A stretch of 64,000 bases of DNA from Duganella flavida (lineage in GTDB: Bacteria; Pseudomonadota; Gammaproteobacteria; Burkholderiales; Burkholderiaceae_D): positions 186,001 to 250,000 of the forward strand of contig NZ_WWCN01000002.1 in NCBI RefSeq assembly GCF_009857445.1, in the 5' to 3' direction. Below are positions 1-7,975 of the stretch, piece by piece (position 1 is the first letter of the stretch; each line of letters begins with the position of its first letter). A program made the position numbers and the translations under genes. The notes under the pieces were generated by a model. The model did no database searches. It saw only the letters and a program-made list of their open reading frames with translations, and had not been told where the DNA came from.

Positions 1-326
1 TCCGAGGTGATGGTCCGCAGCACCATGCCGACTGAGCTCATCTGCACGAAGGCGGAGACCCGGAAGCGGCCGATATCGCCGGGGCTGATGGCGAAGTTGG
101 CTTCCTTGGTCAGCTCGAAATTGGCAGCCTGCTTGTCGTTCATGATGGAACGGGCCAGGTCCAGCGTGTGGGCCGAGGTCAGCACCTGCGACGATACCGG
201 CGTCATCTTGCCATCGATCTTGATGGCAGGCGGGAAGCCGGCGGTGATGAACAAGTCCGAACCCTTCTTGGCCAGCATCAGGCGCAGCAGGTCGAACATG
301 AATTTAGAGGCCTGGTCGCGTTCCAT
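1..326 (-). CDS. pilU: PilU-type twitching motility ATPase, N-terminal part (runs off the window)
   Basis: The minus strand reads an open frame from an ATG at 326 to the window edge, about 108 residues. The N-terminus (MERDQASKF..., then SDLFITAGFPPAIK near residues 23-36 and a GRFRVSAFVQ stretch) is the N-terminal domain of the PilT/PilU secretion ATPases. SDLFITAG is closer to PilU than to PilT (SDLHLSAG in the neighbour). PilU is an accessory retraction ATPase of type IV pili acting with PilT at the cytoplasmic base. It lies downstream of pilT on the same strand, separated by 73 bp that hold a perfect palindrome. The Walker motifs lie outside the window, so activity cannot be judged. Confidence 0.85.
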   Translation of the reverse strand, partial: MERDQASKFMFDLLRLMLAKKGSDLFITAGFPPAIKIDGKMTPVSSQVLTSAHTLDLARSIMNDKQAANFELTKEANFAISPGDIGRFRVSAFVQMSSVGMVLRTITS

Positions 327-342
327 ATTAAATCCTTCAATT

Positions 343-395
343 CGGGGTCAGCTCTGTCAAATGGACATTTTGTCCATTTGACAGAGCTGACCCCG
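343..395. repeat. 53-bp perfect palindrome, GGGGTCAG repeat family, between pilT and pilU
   Basis: Two perfectly complementary 25-nt arms (343-367 and 371-395) flank a 3-nt loop TTT. Each arm starts CGGGGTCAGCTCTGTCA. The stop codon of pilT (400-402 on the minus strand) is 4 bp away and pilU starts 16 bp beyond the other end. The hairpin has no following T-run, so it is not a classical terminator. The arm head is shared with copies at 14663, 15811 and 29747. It could attenuate pilU expression relative to pilT; that is inference. Confidence 0.9.
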
Positions 396-399
396 GGTT

Positions 400-1443
400 T
401 TAGCCTGGGAAGTTGTCCGGCGTCTTGGCGGCGTTGCGGGCGGTGGCGGCGCTGATGATGTTGCGGCGGACCAGGTCAGTCAGGTTCTGGTCTAGCGTCT
501 GCATGCCGACGCCGCTGCCGGTCTGGATCGCCGAGTACATTTGCGCGATCTTGGCTTCGCGGATCAGGTTGCGGATGGCCGGCGTTGCTACCATGATTTC
601 GTGCGCGGCCACGCGGCCGGCGCCGTCCTTGGTTTTCAGCAGGGTTTGGGAAATCACGGCTTGCAAGGATTCGGACAGCATGGCGCGGACCATTTCCTTT
701 TCATCGGCCGGGAACACGTCGACGATACGGTCGATGGTCTTGGCCGCCGATGAGGTGTGCAGGGTGCCGAAGACCAGGTGGCCGGTTTCCGCCGCTGACA
801 GCGCCAAACGGATGGTTTCCAGGTCGCGCAGCTCGCCCACCAAAATCGCATCCGGGTCTTCGCGCAGCGCCGAGCGCAGCGCGTTGTTGAACGACAGTGT
901 GTGCGGGCCGACTTCACGCTGGTTGATCAGGCATTTCTTGGATTCGTGTACAAACTCGATCGGGTCTTCAATCGTCAGGATGTGGCCGTACTCGTTTTCG
1001 TTGAGGTGGTTGACCATCGCTGCCAGCGTGGTCGATTTGCCGGAGCCGGTCGGGCCGGTCACCAGCACCAGGCCGCGCGGCTTCAGCGCGAATTCGGCAA
1101 AAATCTTGGGCGCGTTCAGGTCTTCCAGGCTGAGGATCTTGGATGGAATGGTCCGCAGCACCGCCGACGCCCCGCGCTCCTGGTTGTAGGCATTGACGCG
1201 GAAGCGGGCCAGTCCCGGAATCGCGAACGAGAAGTCGATCTCCAGCATCTCCTCGTACACCTTGCGCTGGCCGTCGTTCATGATGTCATAAATCATGCTG
1301 TGCACGTCCTTGTGCTCCAGCGGCGGCAGGTTGATGCGGCGTACGTCGCCGTGTACCCGTATCATCGGCGGCAGGCCGGCCGACAGGTGCAAGTCCGAGG
1401 CTTTGTTCTTGACAGAGAATGCGAGTAGTTCGGAGATGTCCAT
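400..1443 (-). CDS. pilT: Type IV pilus retraction ATPase PilT
   Basis: 347 residues, the usual PilT length. PilT is a hexameric cytoplasmic ATPase that depolymerises type IV pili and drives twitching motility and DNA uptake. The N-terminal domain begins MDISELLAFSVKNKASDLHL. Walker A GPTGSGKS is at about 130-137, the Asp box TIEDPIEF at about 157-164, Walker B DAILVGELRD at about 198-207 and the His box ending GTLHT at about 226-230. The ATG at 1443 is taken because the N-terminus matches the family exactly. The gene is divergent from yggS and upstream of pilU, an order common in beta- and gammaproteobacteria. Confidence 0.97.
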   Translation of the reverse strand: MDISELLAFSVKNKASDLHLSAGLPPMIRVHGDVRRINLPPLEHKDVHSMIYDIMNDGQRKVYEEMLEIDFSFAIPGLARFRVNAYNQERGASAVLRTIPSKILSLEDLNAPKIFAEFALKPRGLVLVTGPTGSGKSTTLAAMVNHLNENEYGHILTIEDPIEFVHESKKCLINQREVGPHTLSFNNALRSALREDPDAILVGELRDLETIRLALSAAETGHLVFGTLHTSSAAKTIDRIVDVFPADEKEMVRAMLSESLQAVISQTLLKTKDGAGRVAAHEIMVATPAIRNLIREAKIAQMYSAIQTGSGVGMQTLDQNLTDLVRRNIISAATARNAAKTPDNFPG

Positions 1444-1503
1444 TTATAATCCCTGCTGAATGATGCCGCCATTGGCCGGTTTAACGTTTTTTACTCATTG
1501 ATT

Positions 1504-2208
1504 ATGTCCCTGATCCGCCAGAACTTGCAAGCAATCACCGCGACAATTGTTGCCACAGTCCAAGAATCGGGCCGCCAGCCGGAGTCGGTGCAGCTGCTGG
1601 CCGTGTCCAAAACCTTTGGTCCGGAAGCGGTGCAAGAGGCCGCAGAAGCGGGCCAGCGCGCGTTTGGCGAGAACTATCTGCAAGAAGGCCTGGATAAAAT
1701 CCGTGCACTGAATGATGCCGGCGCTCCGGCGCTCGAGTGGCACTTCATCGGCCCGATCCAGAGCAACAAAACGCGCCCGATTGCGGAGAACTTCGCCTGG
1801 GTACACACAGTCGAGCGCGAGAAGATTGCGCAGCGGCTGTCCGAGCAGCGGCCGGAAGGCATGGCGCCGCTGCAGATTTGTCTGCAAGTGAATATCAGCG
1901 GCGAGGCCAGCAAGAGCGGCATCGCCCCGGAACAAGTGGCGGAGCTGGCCCATAAGGTCGCAGCGTTACCGAACCTGACTTTGCGCGGCCTGATGGCGAT
2001 CCCCGAGCCGGCCGATGACTTTGAGCAGCAGCGCGCGGCCTTCGCCCGCCTGCGTACGTTGTACGAGCAACTGCGGGCCGACGGGCTGGCGCTCGATACG
2101 CTGTCGATGGGCATGTCAGCCGACATGCGGGCAGCGATCTTCGAAGGCGCAACCATTGTGCGCGTCGGCAGCGCGATTTTTGGCGCACGAAACTATAACA
2201 AGGCTTGA
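1504..2208 (+). CDS. yggS: YggS family pyridoxal phosphate homeostasis protein
   Basis: About 234 residues. YggS/PROSC proteins bind PLP on a single TIM barrel without known catalysis and keep PLP and amino acid pools balanced. The PLP lysine lies in LLAVSKTF (K36 counted from ATG 1504), followed by FGENYLQEG and, near the C-terminus, SMGMSADM and GSAIFG for phosphate binding. A TTG at 1498 in the same frame could also start translation, but MSLIRQNLQ from 1504 is the usual family N-terminus; no strong Shine-Dalgarno separates the two. proC follows after 3 bp, so the two are probably co-transcribed. Confidence 0.93.
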   Translation: MSLIRQNLQAITATIVATVQESGRQPESVQLLAVSKTFGPEAVQEAAEAGQRAFGENYLQEGLDKIRALNDAGAPALEWHFIGPIQSNKTRPIAENFAWVHTVEREKIAQRLSEQRPEGMAPLQICLQVNISGEASKSGIAPEQVAELAHKVAALPNLTLRGLMAIPEPADDFEQQRAAFARLRTLYEQLRADGLALDTLSMGMSADMRAAIFEGATIVRVGSAIFGARNYNKA

Positions 2209-2211
2209 GAC

Positions 2212-3036
2212 ATGAAAATTGCATTTATCGGCGGCGGCAATATGGCTGCGGCCCTGATCGCAGGATTGGCCAATAAACTGACGGACGGCGCCAACATCCA
2301 CGTGATCGACCCGAACGCGGAAGCGCTGGGACGTTTGCACAAGCAGTATGGCGTGACCACGTCGGCTGTGGCCGATGCAACGCTGTCGGGCGCGGACGTG
2401 ACCGTGCTGGCGGTGAAGCCGCAAAACATGCATGAAGTGAGCGCGCAGCTGCTGCCGTTTATCGATAAGGCCAGGCAGCCACTGGTGGTGTCGATTGCGG
2501 CCGGCATCCGCGGTGTGGATTTGTCGCGCTGGCTGGGCGGCTACGGCGCCATCGTACGCTGCATGCCGAATACGCCGGCGCTGATCGGCATGGGCATCAC
2601 CGGCATGGTTGCCATGCCCGGCGTGAGCGAGGCGCAAACCAAGGCGGCGGACGATATCCTGCGCGCAGTCGGCCCAACCGTATGGCTGGATGACGAGAGC
2701 AAGATTGATGCGGTAACGGCAGTGTCGGGCAGCGGCCCGGCCTATGTGTTCTACTTCATCGAGGCGATGCAGCAAGCGGCCGAGGAGATGGGCCTGAGCG
2801 CAGAGCAGGGCACGCAACTGGCGCTGGCTACCTTCGCCGGCGCGGCGCAACTGGCCAACCGCTCGACCGAGCCGGTGTCGCTGCTGCGCGAGCGTGTCAC
2901 CTCGAAAGGCGGCACCACCTACGCCGCGCTGACCAGCATGGAAAACAGCGGCGTCAAAGCTGCCATCGTCAGCGCCATGAAAGCCGCTGCTGCGCGCGGC
3001 AAGGAGATGGGCGACGAAATGGGATCCGCCAACTAA
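2212..3036 (+). CDS. proC: Pyrroline-5-carboxylate reductase
   Basis: 274 residues, normal length. It catalyses the last step of proline synthesis, NAD(P)H-dependent reduction of 1-pyrroline-5-carboxylate. The N-terminal Rossmann motif FIGGGNMAAALI (residues 5-16) and the C-terminal signature region (AVSGSGPAYVFYFIEA, then ERVTSKGGTT) are intact. The ATG at 2212 lies 3 bp behind the yggS stop, implying an operon. The yggS-proC pairing next to pilT is widely conserved. Confidence 0.97.
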   Translation: MKIAFIGGGNMAAALIAGLANKLTDGANIHVIDPNAEALGRLHKQYGVTTSAVADATLSGADVTVLAVKPQNMHEVSAQLLPFIDKARQPLVVSIAAGIRGVDLSRWLGGYGAIVRCMPNTPALIGMGITGMVAMPGVSEAQTKAADDILRAVGPTVWLDDESKIDAVTAVSGSGPAYVFYFIEAMQQAAEEMGLSAEQGTQLALATFAGAAQLANRSTEPVSLLRERVTSKGGTTYAALTSMENSGVKAAIVSAMKAAAARGKEMGDEMGSAN

Positions 3037-3057
3037 ACCTAAACCCAAGGCTGCAGC

Positions 3058-3797
3058 ATGCCAGTACTCCGATACTTCCCCTTGCTTGCAGCCCTGACCG
3101 GTTTACCGGCCGCTGCTGTCACCTTCGTTGATGACACCGTGCAGCGGCCAGAGGGCGCCCGCCACTACCTGCTGGCGCGTCCGGCAGCGCAAGTGGCGGG
3201 CAAGCTGCCGTTGATAATCCTGCTGCATGGACATACCTCATCCGCCGACATCGGACGACGTCGGCCTGCTGGCCGCGTTGATTGATCTAGCGGTCGCGCG
3301 CTACAACGCCGATCCTGCCCGCATCTACATTTCCGGTATGACCAACGGCGGTGGCATGGCTTACCGTGCCGCCATCGAGCTGGGACCGCGCCTTGCAGCG
3401 GTTGCCGTGTCGAGCATGCTGATGCCGGTCAAATCCCTTTGCCCTGCGCCGAAGCGCGCCTTCCGATGTTGATTTCTATGGGCGCGGCGCGGTACTGAGC
3501 GCCGACGAGACGGTGAAGTTCTGGCGCGAGCTAGCGCAACTGCCTGCGTCGCCGGTGATGAGCAAAGTGCCGCAGCGCGATGCGTCTGAACCGACCTCGC
3601 TGGTGCGCTACGTCTGGGGCAGTGATCCCGGCCAGACGCAAGTCGAATTCCGCAAGATGGAAAACGCCGGCCACGTTCAGCCCAGTATCGCGCACACCCT
3701 GCCGTGGGTGCTGCGCGTGATCCTGGGTAAGCAGAACGGCGACCTGGAATTCGCCGACGAGACCTGGGCCTTCTTCAAGAACAAGCGCGCGCCGTAG
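3058..3797 (+). pseudogene. Decayed PHB-depolymerase/LpqC-like esterase
   Basis: Three consecutive reading frames carry pieces of one alpha/beta-hydrolase of the PHB depolymerase (LpqC, COG3509) type. Frame one (3058-3285) has a signal-peptide-like start and the oxyanion stretch LPLIILLHGHTSSAD. Frame two (to 3472) resumes with SDDVGLLAALIDLAVARYNAD and SGMTNGGGMAYRAA. Frame three carries FYGRGAVLSADETVKFW and a C-terminal GHVQPS stretch to 3797. The segment between the HG motif and DVGLL is missing and a second lesion lies near 3440-3470. The expected nucleophile serine in GxSNGG is a threonine. It is almost certainly non-functional. It follows proC by 21 bp. Confidence 0.82.
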
Positions 3798-3803
3798 GCA
3801 CGG

Positions 3804-4940
3804 TTATTTGCTGTCGCAGCCTTCTTTCATGGCGGCGATCCATTCGCGGATCAAGGCCACGCCTTCCTGATGAACCGAGCTGCGTCCCAGTTCCGGCATC
3901 ATCACGCCGGGTTCGGCCGACATCAATCGATACAGCATGATGGAGTCGTCCGGCTTGCCGGGGGCGATGTCGTGGCTGCGGCCACCGGTGCCGGCGCCGG
4001 CCGCAACCGGCGGTTTGCACAGGCCCAGATGCAGGTCGGCCGGCGCGCCCATGTTCAGGTGCAGCGCCGTGGTGTTGGCCGCGCCCTTGTCGTTGTGGCA
4101 GTGGGCGCAATTGATGTCGAGGTAGGCGCGGGCGCGCGCGTCCACGGGTTGCGTGGTGTCGCGCCAGTTGGCGTTGTGCGGCGCGGTTTTGTCGACATCG
4201 TCCGGCACGCCGCTCAGGTAGTGCATCTTGGCCAGGTAGGCCAGCTGGTTGGTGCTGACGCCGTCGTAAGTGTAGTCGCGGTTCAGGTGGCGTGCTTTCA
4301 GGCCGATCGGCTGGAACTGGCGCGATTTCACATCGGCCACGTGGCAGGATGCACACTGGTTCACATTCGGCACTACATAGGTCAGCTTGTTGACGCTCTT
4401 GTCTTCGTGGGTGACTTCCAACGGGATCTGGTCGCCGGTACGGGACAGCACGGCGTCGGTCTGGTCGGCGTTCCACACGTAGGGTAGGGCGATCCAGCCG
4501 TTGGTGCGTTTCACCAGCAAGCGGGTTTCGATCAGGCGCACCTTGCTGGTGTCGAGCTGGTCGCCGTCGCTATCGTAATTGGCCAGCACGGTCTTGCCGT
4601 CCGCGCCTTTCGGATAGTAGAAGGTCTTGCTGATGATGGTGCCGATCGGGAAGTCAAACGAGGTATCGGCGTTGTACACCGCGCTGCCGCCGTTCGGCAT
4701 CCAGATCGTGCGCAGCTTGTGGGCGTAGTCGGTGAACAGCGGCGTGTTCAGGTCGTACGGCACCACGTCCTTGTTCAGTTGCAGCTTGCTGCTGGCGACG
4801 GCCATCAAATGCCAGTCGCTGAGTTTTTCCGGATTGCCTTCGGCGATGAAGTTGACCGGCTTCTGGCTTTGCGTGCAAGCGGAGAGGGCGAGCGCGCACG
4901 CCGCCGCCAGCAGCGGACGAATTGCGTGTTTAAACATCAT
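3804..4940 (-). CDS. Exported lipoprotein with two c-type heme motifs (TIGR03806/SO2930-like family)
   Basis: 378 residues. A lipoprotein signal ends LSAC with Cys22 as lipidation site. Two heme-binding motifs are visible, CASCH at about 196-200 and CAHCH at about 278-282, so it probably binds two hemes in the periplasm or at the outer membrane. The sequence resembles the conserved family HNE_0200 (TIGR03806), which is regularly found beside beta-helix proteins of TIGR03805, exactly the arrangement here: its ATG overlaps the stop of the upstream beta-helix gene by 4 bp. The function of the pair is, as far as I know, undetermined; a redox role is inferred from the hemes. Confidence 0.85.
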   Translation of the reverse strand: MMFKHAIRPLLAAACALALSACTQSQKPVNFIAEGNPEKLSDWHLMAVASSKLQLNKDVVPYDLNTPLFTDYAHKLRTIWMPNGGSAVYNADTSFDFPIGTIISKTFYYPKGADGKTVLANYDSDGDQLDTSKVRLIETRLLVKRTNGWIALPYVWNADQTDAVLSRTGDQIPLEVTHEDKSVNKLTYVVPNVNQCASCHVADVKSRQFQPIGLKARHLNRDYTYDGVSTNQLAYLAKMHYLSGVPDDVDKTAPHNANWRDTTQPVDARARAYLDINCAHCHNDKGAANTTALHLNMGAPADLHLGLCKPPVAAGAGTGGRSHDIAPGKPDDSIMLYRLMSAEPGVMMPELGRSSVHQEGVALIREWIAAMKEGCDSK

Positions 4941-6199
4941 GACTGTGCGGCGAGTTGAACGATAGAGACAGGTGGCAGTTTGGCCAGTTCGCAGCGGAAT
5001 GGCGCGGCGTCCTTGCTTGGATTTTTGTACTTGTTCGGGCCGTCGGCGTTGAGCACGGCGGCGTCGTTTTGCACGCAGATGCGCTGCTCAGCTGGCAGTA
5101 CGCCTTTAACCATCAGCTTGGTGTCGACGTAGCCGTCCCACAGCACGTCCGGCAGGTGGCCGCTCAGGCCGTACATGGCGATCTTCAGCGCTTTCAGGTC
5201 GAGGCCATCCGGCGAATCGCCGCCGCCCTTGAAGCGGTTGCCGTAGACGTAGATGGCTTTCGGATACGGATCGTAATTCGCCGACACGCCTTTTTCGGTG
5301 AAGTAGCCAGTCGAGTGGTAGCTGGAGATGATGACGTTGGCGGTCTGGTTCTCGGTCACGTCGTTATCGAAAATCTCCACCTTGGAGTTGGAGTTGATGA
5401 CGATGCCTGAACCGGCCGGCACGCTGGCCACAGCGGTGCCGCGCGCGGCGAAGTTGCCGAGGTTGTTCTTGTCGACCTTGTTCTTGTACACGCGGGTGCT
5501 GTGTCCCGGCTGCGACAGGTTGGGCATGTTGAACACCAGGATGCCGCCGGTGTTGTTGGTCGCCACGTTGTCGTAGACGTCGGCGTTGACCGTGTTTTCG
5601 ATTTCGATGCCGGCCACATTGCCTTCGGCGCGCGAGCGGCGCACGATTACGCCGTTCGACTGACCGACGTAGATGCCGGCGTCAGATGCGCCGATGGCCA
5701 CGCTGTCTTCGATCAGCACGTTCTTGGTTTTGACTGGGTAGATGCCGTAGGCGCCGTTGGTCACTTTCGGGCCGCCGGTCCACTGCACTTTGACTTTACG
5801 CACTGTGATGGTGTCGCCGTCGTTGATCTTCAGGCCATCGCCCTTGGAGTCTTCGATGGTGAGGTTTTCGATGGTGAAGCTGTTGCCGTAGACCAGCAAG
5901 CCTTCCGGTCCGGTGACCTGGCCTTTGAACGACAGGACAGTTTTCTCCATGCCTGCACCGCGGATGGTAACGCCGTCGCCGCGCAGGGTGAGGCCGGAGG
6001 TGAGGTGATAAGTGCCGGCCGGGATCTCGATCACGCTGCCAGGTTTAGCGTCCAGCAGCTGCTCCTGCAGCTTCTTCTGGAACGCCGCATCGGCGCTGAC
6101 TTTATCGGCTGAAGGAGCCGGTCCATCGGTCTTGGTGCAGGCGCTGACGACAACGCCAATGGAACCACATAGTACAACCGCGCGTAACGCCTTGTTCAT
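4937..6199 (-). CDS. Parallel beta-helix repeat lipoprotein (TIGR03805-like)
   Basis: 420 residues. An N-terminal lipoprotein signal ends VVSAC with Cys21 as likely lipidation site. The body, from about residue 55 to 330, is built of repeating IxIxxNxI-type turns (for example IENLTIEDSKGDGLKI, VLIEDSVAIGASDAGIYV) typical of right-handed parallel beta-helices of the pectate lyase/NosD type. No catalytic triad of a known polysaccharide lyase could be recognised. Translationally coupled (ATGA overlap) to the diheme cytochrome gene downstream. Members of this family occur as such pairs; the substrate is unknown. GGGAGACTGTAGATG gives a plausible ribosome site for ATG 6199. Confidence 0.85.
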   Translation of the reverse strand: MNKALRAVVLCGSIGVVVSACTKTDGPAPSADKVSADAAFQKKLQEQLLDAKPGSVIEIPAGTYHLTSGLTLRGDGVTIRGAGMEKTVLSFKGQVTGPEGLLVYGNSFTIENLTIEDSKGDGLKINDGDTITVRKVKVQWTGGPKVTNGAYGIYPVKTKNVLIEDSVAIGASDAGIYVGQSNGVIVRRSRAEGNVAGIEIENTVNADVYDNVATNNTGGILVFNMPNLSQPGHSTRVYKNKVDKNNLGNFAARGTAVASVPAGSGIVINSNSKVEIFDNDVTENQTANVIISSYHSTGYFTEKGVSANYDPYPKAIYVYGNRFKGGGDSPDGLDLKALKIAMYGLSGHLPDVLWDGYVDTKLMVKGVLPAEQRICVQNDAAVLNADGPNKYKNPSKDAAPFRCELAKLPPVSIVQLAAQS

Positions 6200-6267
6200 C
6201 TACAGTCTCCCGAAATTTTGATTTTATGAATCGAGTATAACAGTATGTTTTGCGCAAACTGATGAAA

Positions 6268-6771
6268 CTAGATGGTGTTGGTTTTGCTGCGTTTGAGGTC
6301 GAGAGCGAGGGCGGCTTCGCGCAGGCGGCCGTGGCGACGCAGGTAGGCGAAGGCGCCTCGGGTGTCGTACATCAGCTGGTAGTGGTAGTAGTTGATTTGC
6401 TCCGCCACCACCAGCAATAGCACGCACCCAGCCCAGCCCAGATCTTCGTTGGTGACGCTTGTGCTGCGGCTGGCGACCAGTGCCAGCACGGCGGCTATAC
6501 CCATCACGTTAGCGTATTTGAATGCGGTGTACAGCTGCTGGAACCAGCCTGGCAAGGACTGGTGCAGCTTGAAGGCTTGCAGCTTGAGGTGCCAGTACAG
6601 CGCCCCTTGCAGCAGGATGGCGCTCATCAACGTAGTTGCGGCGATCCGCACCTCCCACGCCACCGGCGTGTCGGACCTGGCCCAATCCCACCAGAACAGC
6701 AGCGGCAAGAACGCCGCGCAAAACGCTTCCGCATTGCGCAGGTATTTCATTCGCCCCTGTATCGCCTGCAT
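6268..6771 (-). CDS. Hypothetical multi-pass membrane protein
   Basis: About 167 residues from the ATG at 6771, preceded by GGGGACA at a suitable distance; a longer frame to 6900 would overlap the upstream rtcB2 gene and adds a non-membrane N-terminus. A second ATG at 6750 (MKYLRNAEAF) is also possible. Four hydrophobic segments are visible (around AFLPLLFWW, AATTLMSAILLQGALYW, GIAAVLALVA and GWAGCVLLLVV), then a basic C-terminus with EQINYYHYQLMYD. I do not recognise a functional family. It is divergent from rtcB2-prfH. Confidence 0.6.
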   Translation of the reverse strand: MQAIQGRMKYLRNAEAFCAAFLPLLFWWDWARSDTPVAWEVRIAATTLMSAILLQGALYWHLKLQAFKLHQSLPGWFQQLYTAFKYANVMGIAAVLALVASRSTSVTNEDLGWAGCVLLLVVAEQINYYHYQLMYDTRGAFAYLRRHGRLREAALALDLKRSKTNTI

Positions 6772-6889
6772 GCCATTGTCCCCATTGTGGTGGTTTAGAC
6801 CAGCATAGCATGACCGTGTATCGGTCATCGCATCCGATCGCCTGTGGCTTGAGGATGCAGCACTACAGCAAACAAAAACAACGTCCAAT

Positions 6890-7975
6890 TTGCCCGGCAT
6901 GATGCGAGTAGTCGGCCTGCCGGACTTGCATCCGGGGCGCGGCTATCCAGTCGGTGCGGCGTTCTTCAGCGTCGGCCATTTGTATCCGGCGCTGGTTGGT
7001 AATGACATCGGCTGCGGCATGGCGCTATGGCAGACGGATATTTTGGCCGGCAAGGCCAAGCTCGACAAGATCGACAAACAAATCGGCAATCTCGATGCGC
7101 TGGTCGACGATGACGAGTGGGATGCGCTGGTGCAGTTCGATCCTGCGCTGCTGGAGCGGCGCGATGCGCTGTCACGCGCGCTCATCGCCGCCGGACTTGA
7201 TGTGTCGCATTTGCGCTCGCTCGGTACCATCGGCCGTGGCAATCATTTTGCGGAACTCCAGGTCGTCGATCAGATGGCGTGCGCCGACACCGCATCACGC
7301 GCCGGTGTGGCGAGCAAGAGCTTGCAGCTGCTGGTGCACAGCGGTTCGCGTGGCTTGGGGCAGGCCATCTTGTCCGCTCACGTGGAAGCTGCCGGCCATG
7401 CCGGCTTGGCGGCCGGCGAGGCGGCCGCTTACCTACGGCAGCATGATGCCGCCGTGCAGTTTGCGGAACTAAACCGCATTCTGATCGGCACCCGCATCCT
7501 GCATCGCTTGCGTTGCGGAAGCGAGCTGCTACTGGACGTCAATCACAATACGGTCACGCCTGCGCATATCGACGGCCAGCAAGGCTGGCTGCACCGCAAG
7601 GGCGCAACACCCAGCGACCAGGGATTGGTGATGCTGCCCGGCTCGCGTGACGACTACAGCTACATGCTGGAACCGCTCGCAGGGCAGGGTGCAACCAGCT
7701 TGTACTCACTGGCACATGGCGCAGGCCGCAAGTGGCAGCGCTCGGATTGCAAGGGCCGTTTGTTCAAGATCGCCACGCCGGCCCAGTTGAGCCGGACTTC
7801 GCTGGGTGGACGCGTGATTTGCAATGACCGTGCTTTGATTTACGAGGAGGCGGCGCAGGCATATAAAAACGTCGACAGCGTGCTCGATTGCCTGGTCGGC
7901 GCTGGATTGGTTCGCGTGGTCTATCGCAGCAAGCCGGTATTGACGTACAAAACACGTGGGGAGTGCTGCGAATGA
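6890..7975 (+). CDS. rtcB2: RtcB-family RNA ligase coupled to PrfH (RtcB2); N-terminus apparently frameshifted
   Basis: RtcB joins RNA 2',3'-cyclic phosphate to 5'-OH ends through a GMP-histidine intermediate. Visible motifs are PDLHPGRGYP, GNDIGCGMAL (metal-binding Cys), GRGNHFAEL, SGSRGLG, a VNHNTV stretch and SLAHGAGRKW, which carries the guanylylated histidine. It belongs to the release factor H-coupled subfamily (TIGR03073) and overlaps prfH by ATGA. The first start codon in this frame is TTG 6890, but the frame upstream, from 6818, encodes about 24 more residues (VSVIASDRLWLEDAALQQ...) that look like the true family N-terminus and lack a start codon. An ATG at 6810 (ATG ACC GTG) lies in another frame; removing TA at 6819-6820 would join them. 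The product is either truncated or abolished unless this is a sequence error. Confidence 0.88.
   Translation: MPGMMRVVGLPDLHPGRGYPVGAAFFSVGHLYPALVGNDIGCGMALWQTDILAGKAKLDKIDKQIGNLDALVDDDEWDALVQFDPALLERRDALSRALIAAGLDVSHLRSLGTIGRGNHFAELQVVDQMACADTASRAGVASKSLQLLVHSGSRGLGQAILSAHVEAAGHAGLAAGEAAAYLRQHDAAVQFAELNRILIGTRILHRLRCGSELLLDVNHNTVTPAHIDGQQGWLHRKGATPSDQGLVMLPGSRDDYSYMLEPLAGQGATSLYSLAHGAGRKWQRSDCKGRLFKIATPAQLSRTSLGGRVICNDRALIYEEAAQAYKNVDSVLDCLVGAGLVRVVYRSKPVLTYKTRGECCE

Noticed and set aside
413..1428. Long open frames antisense to pilT and many similar antisense frames throughout (for example opposite ctaC-ctaD, ALDH, TonB receptor).
   Set aside because: High GC content creates long antisense frames; these overlap strong known genes and have no family features or ribosome sites.
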